DNA of 64,000 nt from Bacteroidales bacterium (GCA_021740625.1 JAIOZK010000009.1:62001-126000); one strand, 5' to 3'. Shown: positions 54,126-63,700, counted from the first letter of the stretch. Notes: generated from the sequence alone by a model not told the origin. Numbers and translations: made by a program.

Positions 54126-55310
54126 TCAATACATTGCAAAAGCATAATGACCCAGGCGGTGGGGGGAAGCATCTGCCCTGGTAAAACACAGCGCTTCAGC
54201 GATCACCTGATCAACCTGCTGCTCCGGGTCATCAGTTTCATTGGATATCTGCTGAAGGAATTCACTGAACAGTAGCATCCTTATTTGCCTTTCTTCCGTG
54301 GTGGATACAAAGTTCAATTTCTCCAGTTCCGCAGTCCACTGAAACCTGCGGTCTTCCATAATTGAAGCAAGTTCACGCATGGAAGCTGGTTCTAAAGCGT
54401 CATCCGGCCGAAGCTGAAATATGAGTTGCTGCAATTCCGAACGCACATTCTCAAAAAGTCCATCCGTGATATGCCTGCAGAAATCATGAATATCTTTCGA
54501 TGAAAGATGCATTGAACGGGGAATGACAATAAGCTCACTGAATTTCGTATCCCAGACTGCTGCCTGTCCCGGCTGATTTCCCCGAACATAATGATCACCT
54601 GCAATTTCCACGAATGCAGTGAGGACTTTCTGAAAAAGATCGAATTTTTGCTGAATACCAAAGAAAGGTACTAAATTTCTGTTGTGGTGCTTACCGATGG
54701 ACAGGGCTGCCAGCAGATAACCGACTTCATTAATTTCCATAATGCACTCATGGGAATAGCCGCTTTCAATCATATCGCAGGCATACTGATCAAAATAACA
54801 AAGTAATTCTTCAGATTTCCGGAAAAGTCCTTGGTCCCATATCTTTTTCATGCGAATGGAATAGGAAAGATCCCCGGGAAGGATCATAATCCTGTTGGTC
54901 ATAATAAGCGGTTTCCATTGTGCTATTCGGGTCAGCCAGCTTTTCAGGCCGTCAAAACGATACCCGACAGTATAACCTTTGATGGATGACTCCACATAAT
55001 GCTTCAGGTGATCATGGATCAAAATGCTATGGTGGAAAAGAAGTGCATTGGCAACCTGATCATCACCCGGCCAGTGCATTTCCAGGTCTGCACCGGCCTT
55101 GTATGTATTAAAACTGCCGTTCAGGATATCGGGCAGGGATAAAAAGCAGCATAAGGCCTGGTCATCGGCAATTGGATCCCAATGCTTTTTTAGTGAAGCA
55201 AATGCATGCAACTCCGACAACAATTCATCTTTGAATTCCATTCCTTTTATCGAGGTCTCTTCCAGGGAAAATCCGATAATGTTTTCGATACCTTCTATAT
55301 AAGATTTCAT
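54126..55310 (-). CDS. Protein of unknown function
   Basis: 394 aa from the ATG at 55310 (MKSYIEGIENIIGFSL). The 37 extra codons upstream are cysteine/leucine-rich and look non-coding. It is soluble, mostly helical, with no signal peptide or membrane segment. Notable segments are LHAFASLKKHWDPIADDQALC, LEMHWPGDDQVANALLFHH and AGDHYVRGNQPGQAAVWDTKF. I do not recognise a family. It is a single gene, convergent with the decayed 53.6-kb gene and followed on the same strand at distance by the endonuclease-like gene. Confidence 0.7.
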   Translation of the reverse strand: MKSYIEGIENIIGFSLEETSIKGMEFKDELLSELHAFASLKKHWDPIADDQALCCFLSLPDILNGSFNTYKAGADLEMHWPGDDQVANALLFHHSILIHDHLKHYVESSIKGYTVGYRFDGLKSWLTRIAQWKPLIMTNRIMILPGDLSYSIRMKKIWDQGLFRKSEELLCYFDQYACDMIESGYSHECIMEINEVGYLLAALSIGKHHNRNLVPFFGIQQKFDLFQKVLTAFVEIAGDHYVRGNQPGQAAVWDTKFSELIVIPRSMHLSSKDIHDFCRHITDGLFENVRSELQQLIFQLRPDDALEPASMRELASIMEDRRFQWTAELEKLNFVSTTEERQIRMLLFSEFLQQISNETDDPEQQVDQVIAEALCFTRADASPHRLGHYAFAMY

Positions 55311-55585
55311 ACAGTAAAAAGTACATAAAAATAGTATTTTTACCAAGCCGTTTGAAGTATAAAAAAGCCGGCAGCCCAATACCAAAATGTTCTGAGTTTT
55401 TTTAATAAGCGGTAAGAGCATCCATTCCCTTATCCTTCCCAGATGCTATCATCACCTTGAGAAGATGTATTTAGAAGTAAGTTTTTGGAGAAAGCAATCC
55501 CATTGCAACCAATACAACATCAGAAGGAAAAGCCAATAACAGGCGAGTTGAGTTTGTCAGGCTCTGAGATCAGAAATTTTGATGA

Positions 55586-56443
55586 TCAATCCTGATTTTC
55601 ACTCAAGGCCCTTGCCTCCTTAATGATGCTGTTTTTTCGCCTCTGGGTCAGGTCCAGCAAATCCAGGGATGCAGGTTGTTCAATGATCTCCCTGCAAAGT
55701 ACGACCCCCTCTTTCATCAAGGTCTTTAATTCTTTTTTGGTAATTGATTTTAAAACTGTAAGCGGATGAAGGCCCGAACGGTCGATCCAGTCTTTCAGAC
55801 TATTCCCCTGCGGATGATCCCATGCCATCAGCTTCAGGCCCGAACATTCCCCATACTTTTCAGCATCCATCGTAAAACGGGTATTGGTGATCAGCATGGG
55901 CGTAAACTGCAATGCAACAGGCGAAGTATCCTTTCCGAGTCGATCCCGGATATCGTCAAAACGAGCTTTCACATAGAGGCTGGTCTTTACATCGCTTTTC
56001 ACATGGGCAGCATGATGGAACTTGCATTCCGCCATCAATATTTTCCCCTGCATTTCCGCCACTACATCCACCTCATGTTGCACACATTTCCCCTGGATGA
56101 CCTGACCTGTTTTTACCCGGTAGCCTTCCTTTTCAAGCAGCCTGGCAACAAAGTATTCAAAGGGGTAACCGGAGGGACCCAACTGGAAGATGGCCTTCTT
56201 CAGTTTATAGCGTCCTGCACTGCGATGAGATACTTTTCTCAACTGGTTGTAAGCGATCTGATAGATCTTTTTGGTGGTGATGCCATCGTACAGTTCAGAC
56301 TCAACATGCCGACTGACCTTTTCAATATTGGATTCACCCGCACCTGACCTGCGAAGCGCTTCCCTGAGTTTTTCCGGCTCATAGGGAAGCAGTTCACCTG
56401 TATTTTTTCTGACTTTGATCTCCCTGCTCAATTTTTCGTTCAT
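55586..56443 (-). CDS. ATP-cone domain fused to Mrr-type PD-(D/E)xK endonuclease
   Basis: 285 aa. Residues about 8-95 form an ATP-cone (VRKNTGELLPYEPEKLREALRRSG ... TTKKIYQIAYNQLRK), the nucleotide-sensing module of ribonucleotide reductases and NrdR. Residues about 105-230 resemble restriction_endonuc/Mrr: FEYFVARLLEKEGYRV, HEVDVVAEMQGKILMAECKFH (E, D, E-x-K active-site pattern). A short C-terminal helix-hairpin-like segment follows. It may be a nucleotide-regulated DNA nuclease. There is no modification gene beside it, so it is not a standard restriction-modification pair. The gaps on both sides show no other gene. Confidence 0.85.
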   Translation of the reverse strand: MNEKLSREIKVRKNTGELLPYEPEKLREALRRSGAGESNIEKVSRHVESELYDGITTKKIYQIAYNQLRKVSHRSAGRYKLKKAIFQLGPSGYPFEYFVARLLEKEGYRVKTGQVIQGKCVQHEVDVVAEMQGKILMAECKFHHAAHVKSDVKTSLYVKARFDDIRDRLGKDTSPVALQFTPMLITNTRFTMDAEKYGECSGLKLMAWDHPQGNSLKDWIDRSGLHPLTVLKSITKKELKTLMKEGVVLCREIIEQPASLDLLDLTQRRKNSIIKEARALSENQD

Positions 56444-56551
56444 ATGACTTCATTTACAGTTGATACAACAAACTGATTAACTCACTGCAGGTGCAAGATA
56501 CACAATAAACAGGAAGCCAGGGGCAATGCCGGAGTATGGCTTGTTCAAATA

Positions 56552-58969
56552 TTATTGTATTAATAACTTCCGGCTTCCGGATCGATTATTCGTTGTAAGC
56601 TTAATAATGCAGTATCCTGTTTTAAGTACAGCTCTTTTGTTCAATCCTTTTTCGATCCCGAATGAGTCCAACAGTCTGCCCGAAAGATCATACAGTTGCG
56701 CATTTGCTTCTGAGTCTTCAGTAAGATCAATATAGATATTTTCATGATCAGTCCAGGCCCTGAAAGGAAGCATTTGATTTTCAACGATTCCTGTACCGCC
56801 TTTCTTCAGTACGATGCCTACAGTCTCCCTGCCTGAAGTTTCACAGCTAAAACTGCCGTACCAGTCGGCACTGACCGGTACAAGCCATTTCAGCACTTTC
56901 TCTGTTTCACCTTCGAAATCTTCCGATTCCAGGATATTATCTTCATAATACCACTGGTAAGTTTCCGCTTCCAGCATGGCATTAAAATATACAGTACCTT
57001 CTATGGGCTTGTCATCGATCAATTCAATGTATTGTTCATCCTGAACATTCACCATGGTAAGGTAATTCGTCCAGCTTCCATTGTTGGAAATATTACCTGA
57101 AATATTCAACTGCAGTTTTTCACCCAGATCATGGTTTTTAATCACACCAATGTTGATCACATTCCCGCTCACATCCAGCACATAAGTCTTGGCACCTCCA
57201 CCGTAAACATGACATTGCAGGGTATCACTCACTGTCAGGTTTCCATCAATTGCATTGCCCTCATCACAGGTCACTGTTCCATAAATCCCGGTATTTCCTA
57301 AAAAACTAACATCCTTTAAATATGCATTATGAAGTTCCACTTCCTCTGCATATCCATTTTGCAGCCATCCCGTTACTTTCAGATCATGCCCCCCCATCAT
57401 TATCCTGGATCGATTCAAGTGCAAATCTCCGCCAAAGGAAAGCCCGGAAGCAGCTGTGATCGTATTGTTGCTGTCGAGAATACTAAAGGTACCCCCAAAA
57501 TAATGATCTTCTGCCTGTTCCAGTTCCTGCCCGGAAGTGCCGTTCAGATGGGTTTCCTGGTTCATCCATTCTCCCGCATTGTGTACTTTCCCAGAAACAA
57601 TAATCCTGAGCATATCACCATCATTATAGTTTTGGATTACGCCCTGGTTATACAGATCACCCTCAATGATAAGATCGAAGAAATTGCTACCACCTCCGTA
57701 TTCGTAGCATTGCAATGTATCCGAAACGGTCACGGTATTTTTAAAAACATTGCCCTCATCACAACTAAGTTTACCCAAAATGGTCAGGTTTTCCGTACAG
57801 GTCATGTTCTGTAAAATTCCATTCCTGATGATAGCATCGTGGCAAAAACCGTTTGTCAGCCAGCCACCGATTGTCAGGGGATGCCCCTGCATATCAAGGG
57901 TGCCTCTGTTCAACTCAAAATTTTGGGTAATCTCTATGTCCGAATCTGCGATTACCATGCTTGTTGAATCAAGATCGTAAAAATTACTCTCAAATCTTTT
58001 CCCGGCTGATTGCAGAAGATATTGATCTCCGGTACCGACAAATTTTACATACCCGCATTTCCATACACCGTAGTTGGTAATATTCCCGGTCAGGAGGATG
58101 CTCAATTCATCGCCCGTATCTTCCCGGTTGATGATATATCCCTCATTGATAATATTCCCATCCACAAAAAGATTCTGAATTCCGTGTCCCCCTCCATAAT
58201 CGTGGTTCTGAAGCGTATCGACAATGGTAACAGTGCCCGTAAACCGCATCGTATCAGTTACATGCTTGTTCACATCAAAAATTCCTTTGATTTCAAAAGC
58301 GCCTTTAATTGTACCATTATAAAGCACAGTGCCTGTTGTTTCAATGGATTGAAATTCCCCCATATCAAGGGTTGATCCGTTTAAATTGAAATCCCCCGTA
58401 TTCCAGGTATTGGTAAAATAACGGCAATCAAACACCAGGTCCGATCCTGCATAAATTGTTGTTTCATCCGGGCATTCCCAGAAACCTCCGAAAGTACTGC
58501 TTTCGCCCAGGATCAGGGTTTGACCGGAACCTGTAAGTTGCGTTTTGTAGGGTCCCCAGTACCCATCGTTTGTAATATCTCCTTTCACATTGATGGTGAG
58601 ATATTCATAATAATCTTCATCATAGGGGTTTGTCAGGGTACCATGGTTGACAAAATCATGTTCTACAAAAAGAGTGTATGTACCCAGTCCGCCCCCGTAT
58701 GAATGCGGAATAAGTTTCCCTTCTTCTTCCACAATCACCCAACCACCGAATGAATTGTACTGTGTGTAACCATCATTGTATCCGATGGTCACCGGACCGT
58801 TGACAATTGCGGTATCGTTGATACCGGGTATGGCACCCCCGATCCAGGTTGATTCATCATCCCACAAACCACCCAGATTTGTTGATTCTATTGTGGCAGC
58901 AGGTAAGTTTTGGAAAAAAAAGACCATTAATATCATGATCTGGACTCTTAAAAATAGGTTTGGTTTCAT
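56552..58969 (-). CDS. T9SS-secreted tandem-module (beta-solenoid-like) protein
   Basis: 805 aa with a signal peptide (FFFQNLPAA). Four modules of about 150-190 residues repeat. Each carries a line like DTLQxHxYGGGxxxxxLxVxGNIINxGxI, then a GDxLxINISGNITNxGxWxN line (for example DTLQNHDYGGGHGIQNL, DTLQCYEYGGGSNFFDL, DTLQCHVYGGGAKTYVL). This pattern fits a beta-helix. Near residues 660-720 is an Ig-like ETYQWYYEDN segment. The end (AQLYDLSGRLLDSFGI ... CIIKLTTNNRSGSRKLLIQ) is a T9SS sorting domain. Function unknown; possibly a surface adhesin. Confidence 0.85.
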   Translation of the reverse strand: MKPNLFLRVQIMILMVFFFQNLPAATIESTNLGGLWDDESTWIGGAIPGINDTAIVNGPVTIGYNDGYTQYNSFGGWVIVEEEGKLIPHSYGGGLGTYTLFVEHDFVNHGTLTNPYDEDYYEYLTINVKGDITNDGYWGPYKTQLTGSGQTLILGESSTFGGFWECPDETTIYAGSDLVFDCRYFTNTWNTGDFNLNGSTLDMGEFQSIETTGTVLYNGTIKGAFEIKGIFDVNKHVTDTMRFTGTVTIVDTLQNHDYGGGHGIQNLFVDGNIINEGYIINREDTGDELSILLTGNITNYGVWKCGYVKFVGTGDQYLLQSAGKRFESNFYDLDSTSMVIADSDIEITQNFELNRGTLDMQGHPLTIGGWLTNGFCHDAIIRNGILQNMTCTENLTILGKLSCDEGNVFKNTVTVSDTLQCYEYGGGSNFFDLIIEGDLYNQGVIQNYNDGDMLRIIVSGKVHNAGEWMNQETHLNGTSGQELEQAEDHYFGGTFSILDSNNTITAASGLSFGGDLHLNRSRIMMGGHDLKVTGWLQNGYAEEVELHNAYLKDVSFLGNTGIYGTVTCDEGNAIDGNLTVSDTLQCHVYGGGAKTYVLDVSGNVINIGVIKNHDLGEKLQLNISGNISNNGSWTNYLTMVNVQDEQYIELIDDKPIEGTVYFNAMLEAETYQWYYEDNILESEDFEGETEKVLKWLVPVSADWYGSFSCETSGRETVGIVLKKGGTGIVENQMLPFRAWTDHENIYIDLTEDSEANAQLYDLSGRLLDSFGIEKGLNKRAVLKTGYCIIKLTTNNRSGSRKLLIQ

Positions 58970-59462
58970 AACAATTGGTTTTGTTGATTATAAAATTAGG
59001 ATATCCATGGTTATATTATCTTTTATGCTTTTCAATAATATTTTCATAAAACCCTATATGTTTTGCATAAACATCATTTCCTGTTCTTTCTGATATCATT
59101 GGAGTAGTATAGAATAAACAAAATGCTTTTTGCCCGGCAAATTCAACTGCGCTTGGTTCGTTGTTATTGAGGTAAAGATAAGCAATAATTTCATATAATA
59201 TGAATGCATATGTAATGAATGTATGATGGAAAGATTTAGGGGCAGGCCAGCATTTCGAATATCGAAAAGAATAACATGATTGTGCAAAGTAACGACCTAA
59301 CGATTTAAGGAGCAGCCCTGTATTTCGGATATCGCGCAATCGTAAAATCGCGCAATCGTTACATCTTTTGGTTCCTTATACCGAAAGCACCCCACCACAT
59401 GATCACTCATAATTTTTTCAGGCAAACAATATAAATATACTTTTATTGAGGAGGGTTTTATT
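58970..59462. repeat. 493-base gap with direct repeats and a possible gene remnant
   Basis: Two imperfect 34-nt direct repeats are present (about 59230-59263 and 59299-59333), both containing GATTTA..GCAG..C..ATTTCG.ATATCG. They are followed by a CGCGCAATCGT repeat pair (59333-59363). On the minus strand about 59016-59160 encodes FAGQKAFCLFYTTPMISERTG ... FYENIIEKHKR, which looks protein-like but lacks a credible start. It may be the tail of a lost gene. Confidence 0.4.
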
Positions 59463-60887
59463 TTATTGAATTATCAAAATCCTCCCTGAGTCCTTAACAT
59501 CATCATTTATAAAATCATAGAAATAAATCCCTGCCGGTACATTACGCACATCCCAATCAACATTATGTTTTCCTGATTCCCGGACATTTTCAAAAACCTC
59601 TACCTTTCTCCCATACTGATCAAAGATCCTGATGACCACTTTTGAGTGTTCTCTCAAAGTATATTCAAAATAACATTGATCTTTTGCAGGATTGGGATAG
59701 ACTTTTACTTTTTGATCATTCGATATTGCTTCTTTTGCGGGGATGTTTGTTAAAAGGTCGTCGCGGTACCAAAGGCCGCTTTGTGGAACACCTGCAAAAA
59801 TGCGGTTACCAATTTTCTTAACCTGCCTGATGGGATCGTACATATATTCATGTACAGGAAGGTTATCATAAATATCGATCCAATTTTCACCCATATCCTC
59901 CGACAGTTGAATAATGGGATTGTCAAACCCATAATATATGCCACCGGCCATAACAAGGGAATCTCCCTGCCTGGCAATGCAAAAAGCCTCCCTGTCTTCA
60001 ATAAAGGGAAAGCTCTTCCAGCTTTGGCCCAGGTCTTCGGAATATAGAATGCTATCCCTGAATAGATAATAAACCTGATCCAGCTTAGTGAAATCACATA
60101 AGTCAGAGTGTTCAATAAAAGTCTCGCCATAATCATTTGAATAGTAAAGGTAAAAATGTGGATAGGCGTAACCTTTGGCAAAAACAGTGCTGTCAATTGT
60201 TTTGACAATGCTTATATTGAAATCCATTGAAGGTATCATTTCCCAGGAGACAGAATCGGAAACTGAACGGAATAAACCCTGATAACTTGCCAAATAATAA
60301 TAATCCTGATTGATATCAAGATACCTTAGAACCTGATATATTCCAACATGGAGACTGTCAGAAATTTCCTGCCAGCTTTCCCCTTCATCCCACGACATTT
60401 TAAATTCATGCGGTGCGATCATATAAAATACCGAATCAGTCGTAATAATTTGAGAACCCCAGGCATGATCCATTTTTTGAAAATTTAAACCACCATCTTC
60501 TGAGCGGAATAATTCATTGCTTGCTGTAACAAAAATTTTATCCTCAAATGTTTCTATGGATGTTATTTCCCGTTGATGCAAACCCTCGTTAAATGATGTC
60601 CAGTTACCATTGGTATCCAGAGAGAAAGCACCCTGATCTGTTGCGCAAAAAAGCGCTCCATTATGTTCCAAAAACTGATATACATTTTTGGATGCATCTG
60701 CAAATACGCCTTTGATTCCGGAATACCCTCCACCTTTTCCACAAACACCTATCAAAACAGAATCAATGCTGATCATGCTGGTTATCCTGCCCCCTTCCAG
60801 CCCTTCCGCCATCTGCCACTGCGAAAACAAAAACTGCGGGAATAAAAATCCGTATAAAAACAGGATAAAGAAAACTTTTTTCATCAT
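59463..60887 (-). CDS. T9SS-secreted propeller protein
   Basis: 474 aa with a signal peptide (FLFPQFLFSQW). Degenerate Asp-box repeats (RSEDGGLNFQK, MSWDEGESWQE, YSNDYGETFIE, YSEDLGQSWKS, LSEDMGENWID) form a propeller of about seven blades. The C-terminal 80 residues are a classic type A sorting domain (VKVYPNPAKDQCYFEY, VVIRIFDQYGRKV, VPAGIYFYDF). It is likely a surface protein of unknown function. It lies upstream of the gap at 59 kb, alone in its unit. Confidence 0.88.
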   Translation of the reverse strand: MMKKVFFILFLYGFLFPQFLFSQWQMAEGLEGGRITSMISIDSVLIGVCGKGGGYSGIKGVFADASKNVYQFLEHNGALFCATDQGAFSLDTNGNWTSFNEGLHQREITSIETFEDKIFVTASNELFRSEDGGLNFQKMDHAWGSQIITTDSVFYMIAPHEFKMSWDEGESWQEISDSLHVGIYQVLRYLDINQDYYYLASYQGLFRSVSDSVSWEMIPSMDFNISIVKTIDSTVFAKGYAYPHFYLYYSNDYGETFIEHSDLCDFTKLDQVYYLFRDSILYSEDLGQSWKSFPFIEDREAFCIARQGDSLVMAGGIYYGFDNPIIQLSEDMGENWIDIYDNLPVHEYMYDPIRQVKKIGNRIFAGVPQSGLWYRDDLLTNIPAKEAISNDQKVKVYPNPAKDQCYFEYTLREHSKVVIRIFDQYGRKVEVFENVRESGKHNVDWDVRNVPAGIYFYDFINDDVKDSGRILIIQ

Positions 60888-61038
60888 GGTTCATTTGGTT
60901 CTTGCAAGTTAAGCAAATAATTGTCTGAAATCAAGCATGGATTTGTTGGGTTGGGCTGCAATTTTTTTTGATGCGTGCAAAGAATTTTTTAAGGGTTCGC
61001 TACTGTATGGATGCATAAACGAAATTAAACACCGGAAT

Positions 61039-62145
61039 CTATTCGAAAACAATCTCATCAAATCGCTTAAAAACATGGTCGCTGCGCACACCATCTTCAT
61101 CCAGGTTACAATTAAACCATACGATGATGGTGCAGTTCTTTTCGTTGGAATGCAGCATGGTAGAGGCAAAACCGGGCAATCCGCCATTGTGCCCATAATA
61201 ATCCCAGAACCAGGCAGCCCCAATGCTGTAATAAATACCGGGCTTCTGGAGGAGAACCTTTTTGGCCATGCGCCTCTTTTGCAAGCTGTCCGATAGGAAT
61301 GTGCCCCAATTCAGGGCTTCCACATAAGTTTTCAAATCCCACAGGGTCGAGATCATGCTTCCGGCTGCCTGTGCCCAGGAAATGTCATAATATTCAGCAT
61401 ATTCCGGGAATCCTTTTTCATAAGTCCCCTCGTAATAAGCTTTGGGATGCGGGGCCGGCATCTTTTTCCCGGAAGACAAATAGTAAGTATGTTCAAGACC
61501 CATGGGAGCCAGGATATGCCTGTGGATTTGATGCTTCAGCGAATCTCCTGTGATCATTTCTATGATGCGCCCAATCAGTTGCAGGTTGGTATTGCAATAG
61601 TTTATGCTGTCGCCGGGGGAATAACGAAAGGGCTGCCGGCGAGAAATGTCAATCAGCTCGTCCATGGTCCAGACCTTGCCAGGATCATGTAGCATTTGCT
61701 TCTGAAAGGTATCGGTTTCGGTATAGCTCCATATCCCGGAAGTCATATCGCTAAGCATTTCCAGGGTGATCTGTTCACTTTTGGGAAAGTCCGGGTAAAA
61801 ACGGCTGAGCTTATCCTGCAGGGAAACATAACCCGAATCCACCAGTTGCAACAGGCGGGTAACCACAAAGGTCTTGGTATTGCTGCCGATGCGAAAATGC
61901 ATGTTCTCATCCATGGTGATCTTGTTTTCCACATCGGCAAGGCCGGCATGATAAACAAAGTCAATGTTCCGGTCGGGGGCCCAGAGTCCGGCAACCAGGC
62001 CGGTGACATGCGTATGCTCAATCATAGAATCGCACACGAACTGTAGCTTCTTATAAACAGCTTCCCGGTCGTCCTTTTGTTTGTTAACCGGATTACAGGA
62101 AAAAAGGAAAAATGGGAGCGCCAGCAGTAAGAATAATTGCTTCAT
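61039..62145 (-). CDS. Serine hydrolase lipoprotein, beta-lactamase/class C PBP family
   Basis: 368 aa with the lipobox LFSCNP (Cys17). The catalytic SxxK is in IGSNTKTF (about residue 88), YxN is in NYCNTNLQ (about residue 184) and the third motif HNG is in GHNGGLPG (about residue 319). This is the D-aminopeptidase/esterase-like branch of class C beta-lactamase relatives, found on many Bacteroidota surfaces. The substrate may be a peptide, ester or peptidoglycan fragment. It is a single gene and not linked to resistance genes. Confidence 0.9.
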   Translation of the reverse strand: MKQLFLLLALPFFLFSCNPVNKQKDDREAVYKKLQFVCDSMIEHTHVTGLVAGLWAPDRNIDFVYHAGLADVENKITMDENMHFRIGSNTKTFVVTRLLQLVDSGYVSLQDKLSRFYPDFPKSEQITLEMLSDMTSGIWSYTETDTFQKQMLHDPGKVWTMDELIDISRRQPFRYSPGDSINYCNTNLQLIGRIIEMITGDSLKHQIHRHILAPMGLEHTYYLSSGKKMPAPHPKAYYEGTYEKGFPEYAEYYDISWAQAAGSMISTLWDLKTYVEALNWGTFLSDSLQKRRMAKKVLLQKPGIYYSIGAAWFWDYYGHNGGLPGFASTMLHSNEKNCTIIVWFNCNLDEDGVRSDHVFKRFDEIVFE

Positions 62146-62320
62146 TGGGGTTGATTTTTATGGATGAATAAATATACAATAATTCCTGATATTTATGGAA
62201 CAGGGGTAAAGCGGATCGGGCGAAGAAATCACAGATAATGGTATTTTTTGGCGTACAGGAGCGTCAGCCGGCGGATACTAAAAAAATATCATTACCTTGT
62301 GAACAAAAACCGGATCAAAG

Positions 62321-62389
62321 ATGAAAAAACTTACATTAATTCTTTTATCATTCGTCTTCTTCCAATTCAATCTTTATTCACGAACCTGA
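62321..62389 (+). pseudogene. Orphan signal peptide, remnant of a deleted secreted-protein gene
   Basis: ATG at 62321 begins MKKLTLILLSFVFFQFNLYSRT and stops at 62387-62389. The 22 residues have the charged start, hydrophobic core and polar exit of a signal peptide, but nothing follows. It is probably the 5' stub of a lost gene, or a very short peptide of unknown role. The rest of the gap 62146-62494 holds no gene. Confidence 0.4.
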
Positions 62390-62457
62390 AAATCCATTAC
62401 AATCCCATGTTGTTAGCATTAAAACATCATTCCTTATACTGACACTTAATATTGGTT

Positions 62458-62486
62458 TAACTTTGTATGGTGTTTCAGCGTGAAAC
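62458..62486 (+). promoter_or_regulatory. -7 box TAACTTTG and palindrome GTTTCA-GCG-TGAAAC before CHAD gene
   Basis: TAACTTTG at 62458-62465 matches TAnnTTTG. The perfect 6-bp inverted repeat at 62472-62486 sits at the expected transcription start, 8 nt before the CHAD ATG. It may be an operator or a 5' leader hairpin. Confidence 0.5.
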
Positions 62487-62494
62487 TTATGTGA

Positions 62495-63400
62495 ATGAAA
62501 AGCAAGGAATTAGAAATAAAGAAGAAGGAAGATTTTGCAGATGGAATATTCCGCCTGTTCGATACCTTGCATGAGGAATCTGCCAGATACATACTGGCAG
62601 GTTCAAAGCAGCATTTATCCGTACATGAATTGCGCAAGAACATCAAAAAGATCAGGGGGATTCTGCGACTGATCCGGCATGATATTGGTCATGCCAGATA
62701 CCACGAATTGAATGCGGCCTACCGGGAAATAGCGCAGCAGTTAGCTGTTCTTCGCGACGACACCTCCCAAATAGAACTGCTGGAAGGCATGCAAAAGAAT
62801 GTGAATGATAAGGCCATCAAAAGGACCATCGGGAAGGCCATCCGGCAGATAGAACAAAAGCGGAAAACGGAATTTGAAAACTTCTACCGGCAGAACAAAC
62901 ACAATGCTGTTTGTAACGACATTCTGCTTCGCTGGACGGAAATCAGGGAACTTGAGCTGAGTGGAAATCCGGATCTCTTTATCCTGAAGAGCCTGAAGAG
63001 GATCCACAAAAGGGCCAGGAGTGCCATGGAATCATCGGGTTTTCTTAAGATCGATGAAATTTATCATTACTGGCGCAAACAGGTAAAATATCTCATGTAC
63101 CAGCTCAATGTATTGAACCTTGCCTGGCCAACCTATTTCAATGTATACATCAAGGAGTTGAACAAACTATCCGATATGCTGGGCGATCTGCACGACCTCA
63201 ACCTGCTCAATGAACACATAAACAATGATACGCTGATTGTTTTAAAACCTCAACAAAAACAAATGATCCTGAATTTTATTTACCGGCGGAGGTCCATCTT
63301 GAAAAGGCGGATCGAAAAAGCCGGCAATATTTTATTCAGCGAAAACAGCAAGGCCTTCAGCCTTCGGATCCATGAAATCTGGGTGAATTCGAAGGAATAG
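62495..63400 (+). CDS. CHAD-domain protein
   Basis: 301 aa, all helical and rich in Lys/Arg. The N-terminal VHELRKNIKKIRGILRLIR (residues about 43-61), WRKQVKYLMYQLNVL and LGDLHDLNLLNEHI are the conserved charged helices of the CHAD family, which bind polyphosphate and localise to polyphosphate granules. There is no CYTH triphosphatase domain and no polyphosphate gene beside it. The start at 62495 follows the -7 box by 29 nt. Confidence 0.92.
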   Translation: MKSKELEIKKKEDFADGIFRLFDTLHEESARYILAGSKQHLSVHELRKNIKKIRGILRLIRHDIGHARYHELNAAYREIAQQLAVLRDDTSQIELLEGMQKNVNDKAIKRTIGKAIRQIEQKRKTEFENFYRQNKHNAVCNDILLRWTEIRELELSGNPDLFILKSLKRIHKRARSAMESSGFLKIDEIYHYWRKQVKYLMYQLNVLNLAWPTYFNVYIKELNKLSDMLGDLHDLNLLNEHINNDTLIVLKPQQKQMILNFIYRRRSILKRRIEKAGNILFSENSKAFSLRIHEIWVNSKE

Positions 63401-63520
63401 GCACATTGGTTTTACTGCAGGTTTTAATCACCCCTGTATATGAACTACCCAGCCGCAGAGCAGCTGGTATCAAAAGAAAAAACTTGTCCGCCTACTGGCG
63501 GATTAAAAGAAATTAAGAAA

Positions 63521-63664
63521 CTGTCCAAAAAGTCCGATATTTCGTCAGGCTGAGCGCCTTGCCTGCCGGCCAGACAGGGAGTCGAAGCCTAAGGCTCATT
63601 GATTATCAGCGCATCTCGATTTCGCTCGATGTGACCAAATTGCAATAAGGCACTTTTTAGACAG
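63521..63664. mobile_element. MITE-like element, 144 bp
   Basis: Terminal inverted repeats CTGTCCAAAAAGT (63521-63533) and ACTTTTTAGACAG (63652-63664) match at 12 of 13 positions, with weaker similarity extending inward. The inside has no coding capacity but contains short hairpins (CATCTCGATTTCGCTCGATG). A CCGCC-TACT-GGCGG hairpin lies just outside at 63489-63502. It is probably mobilised in trans by an IS with similar ends. Confidence 0.55.
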
Positions 63665-63700
63665 CCCCTTATTAAAATTTCAATATTTCATAGCAGCAGA

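Noticed and set aside
61039-62145. Antibiotic-resistance beta-lactamase
   Set aside because: The motifs fit the broad serine hydrolase/class C relative family. The lipoprotein form and context give no support for a resistance role.
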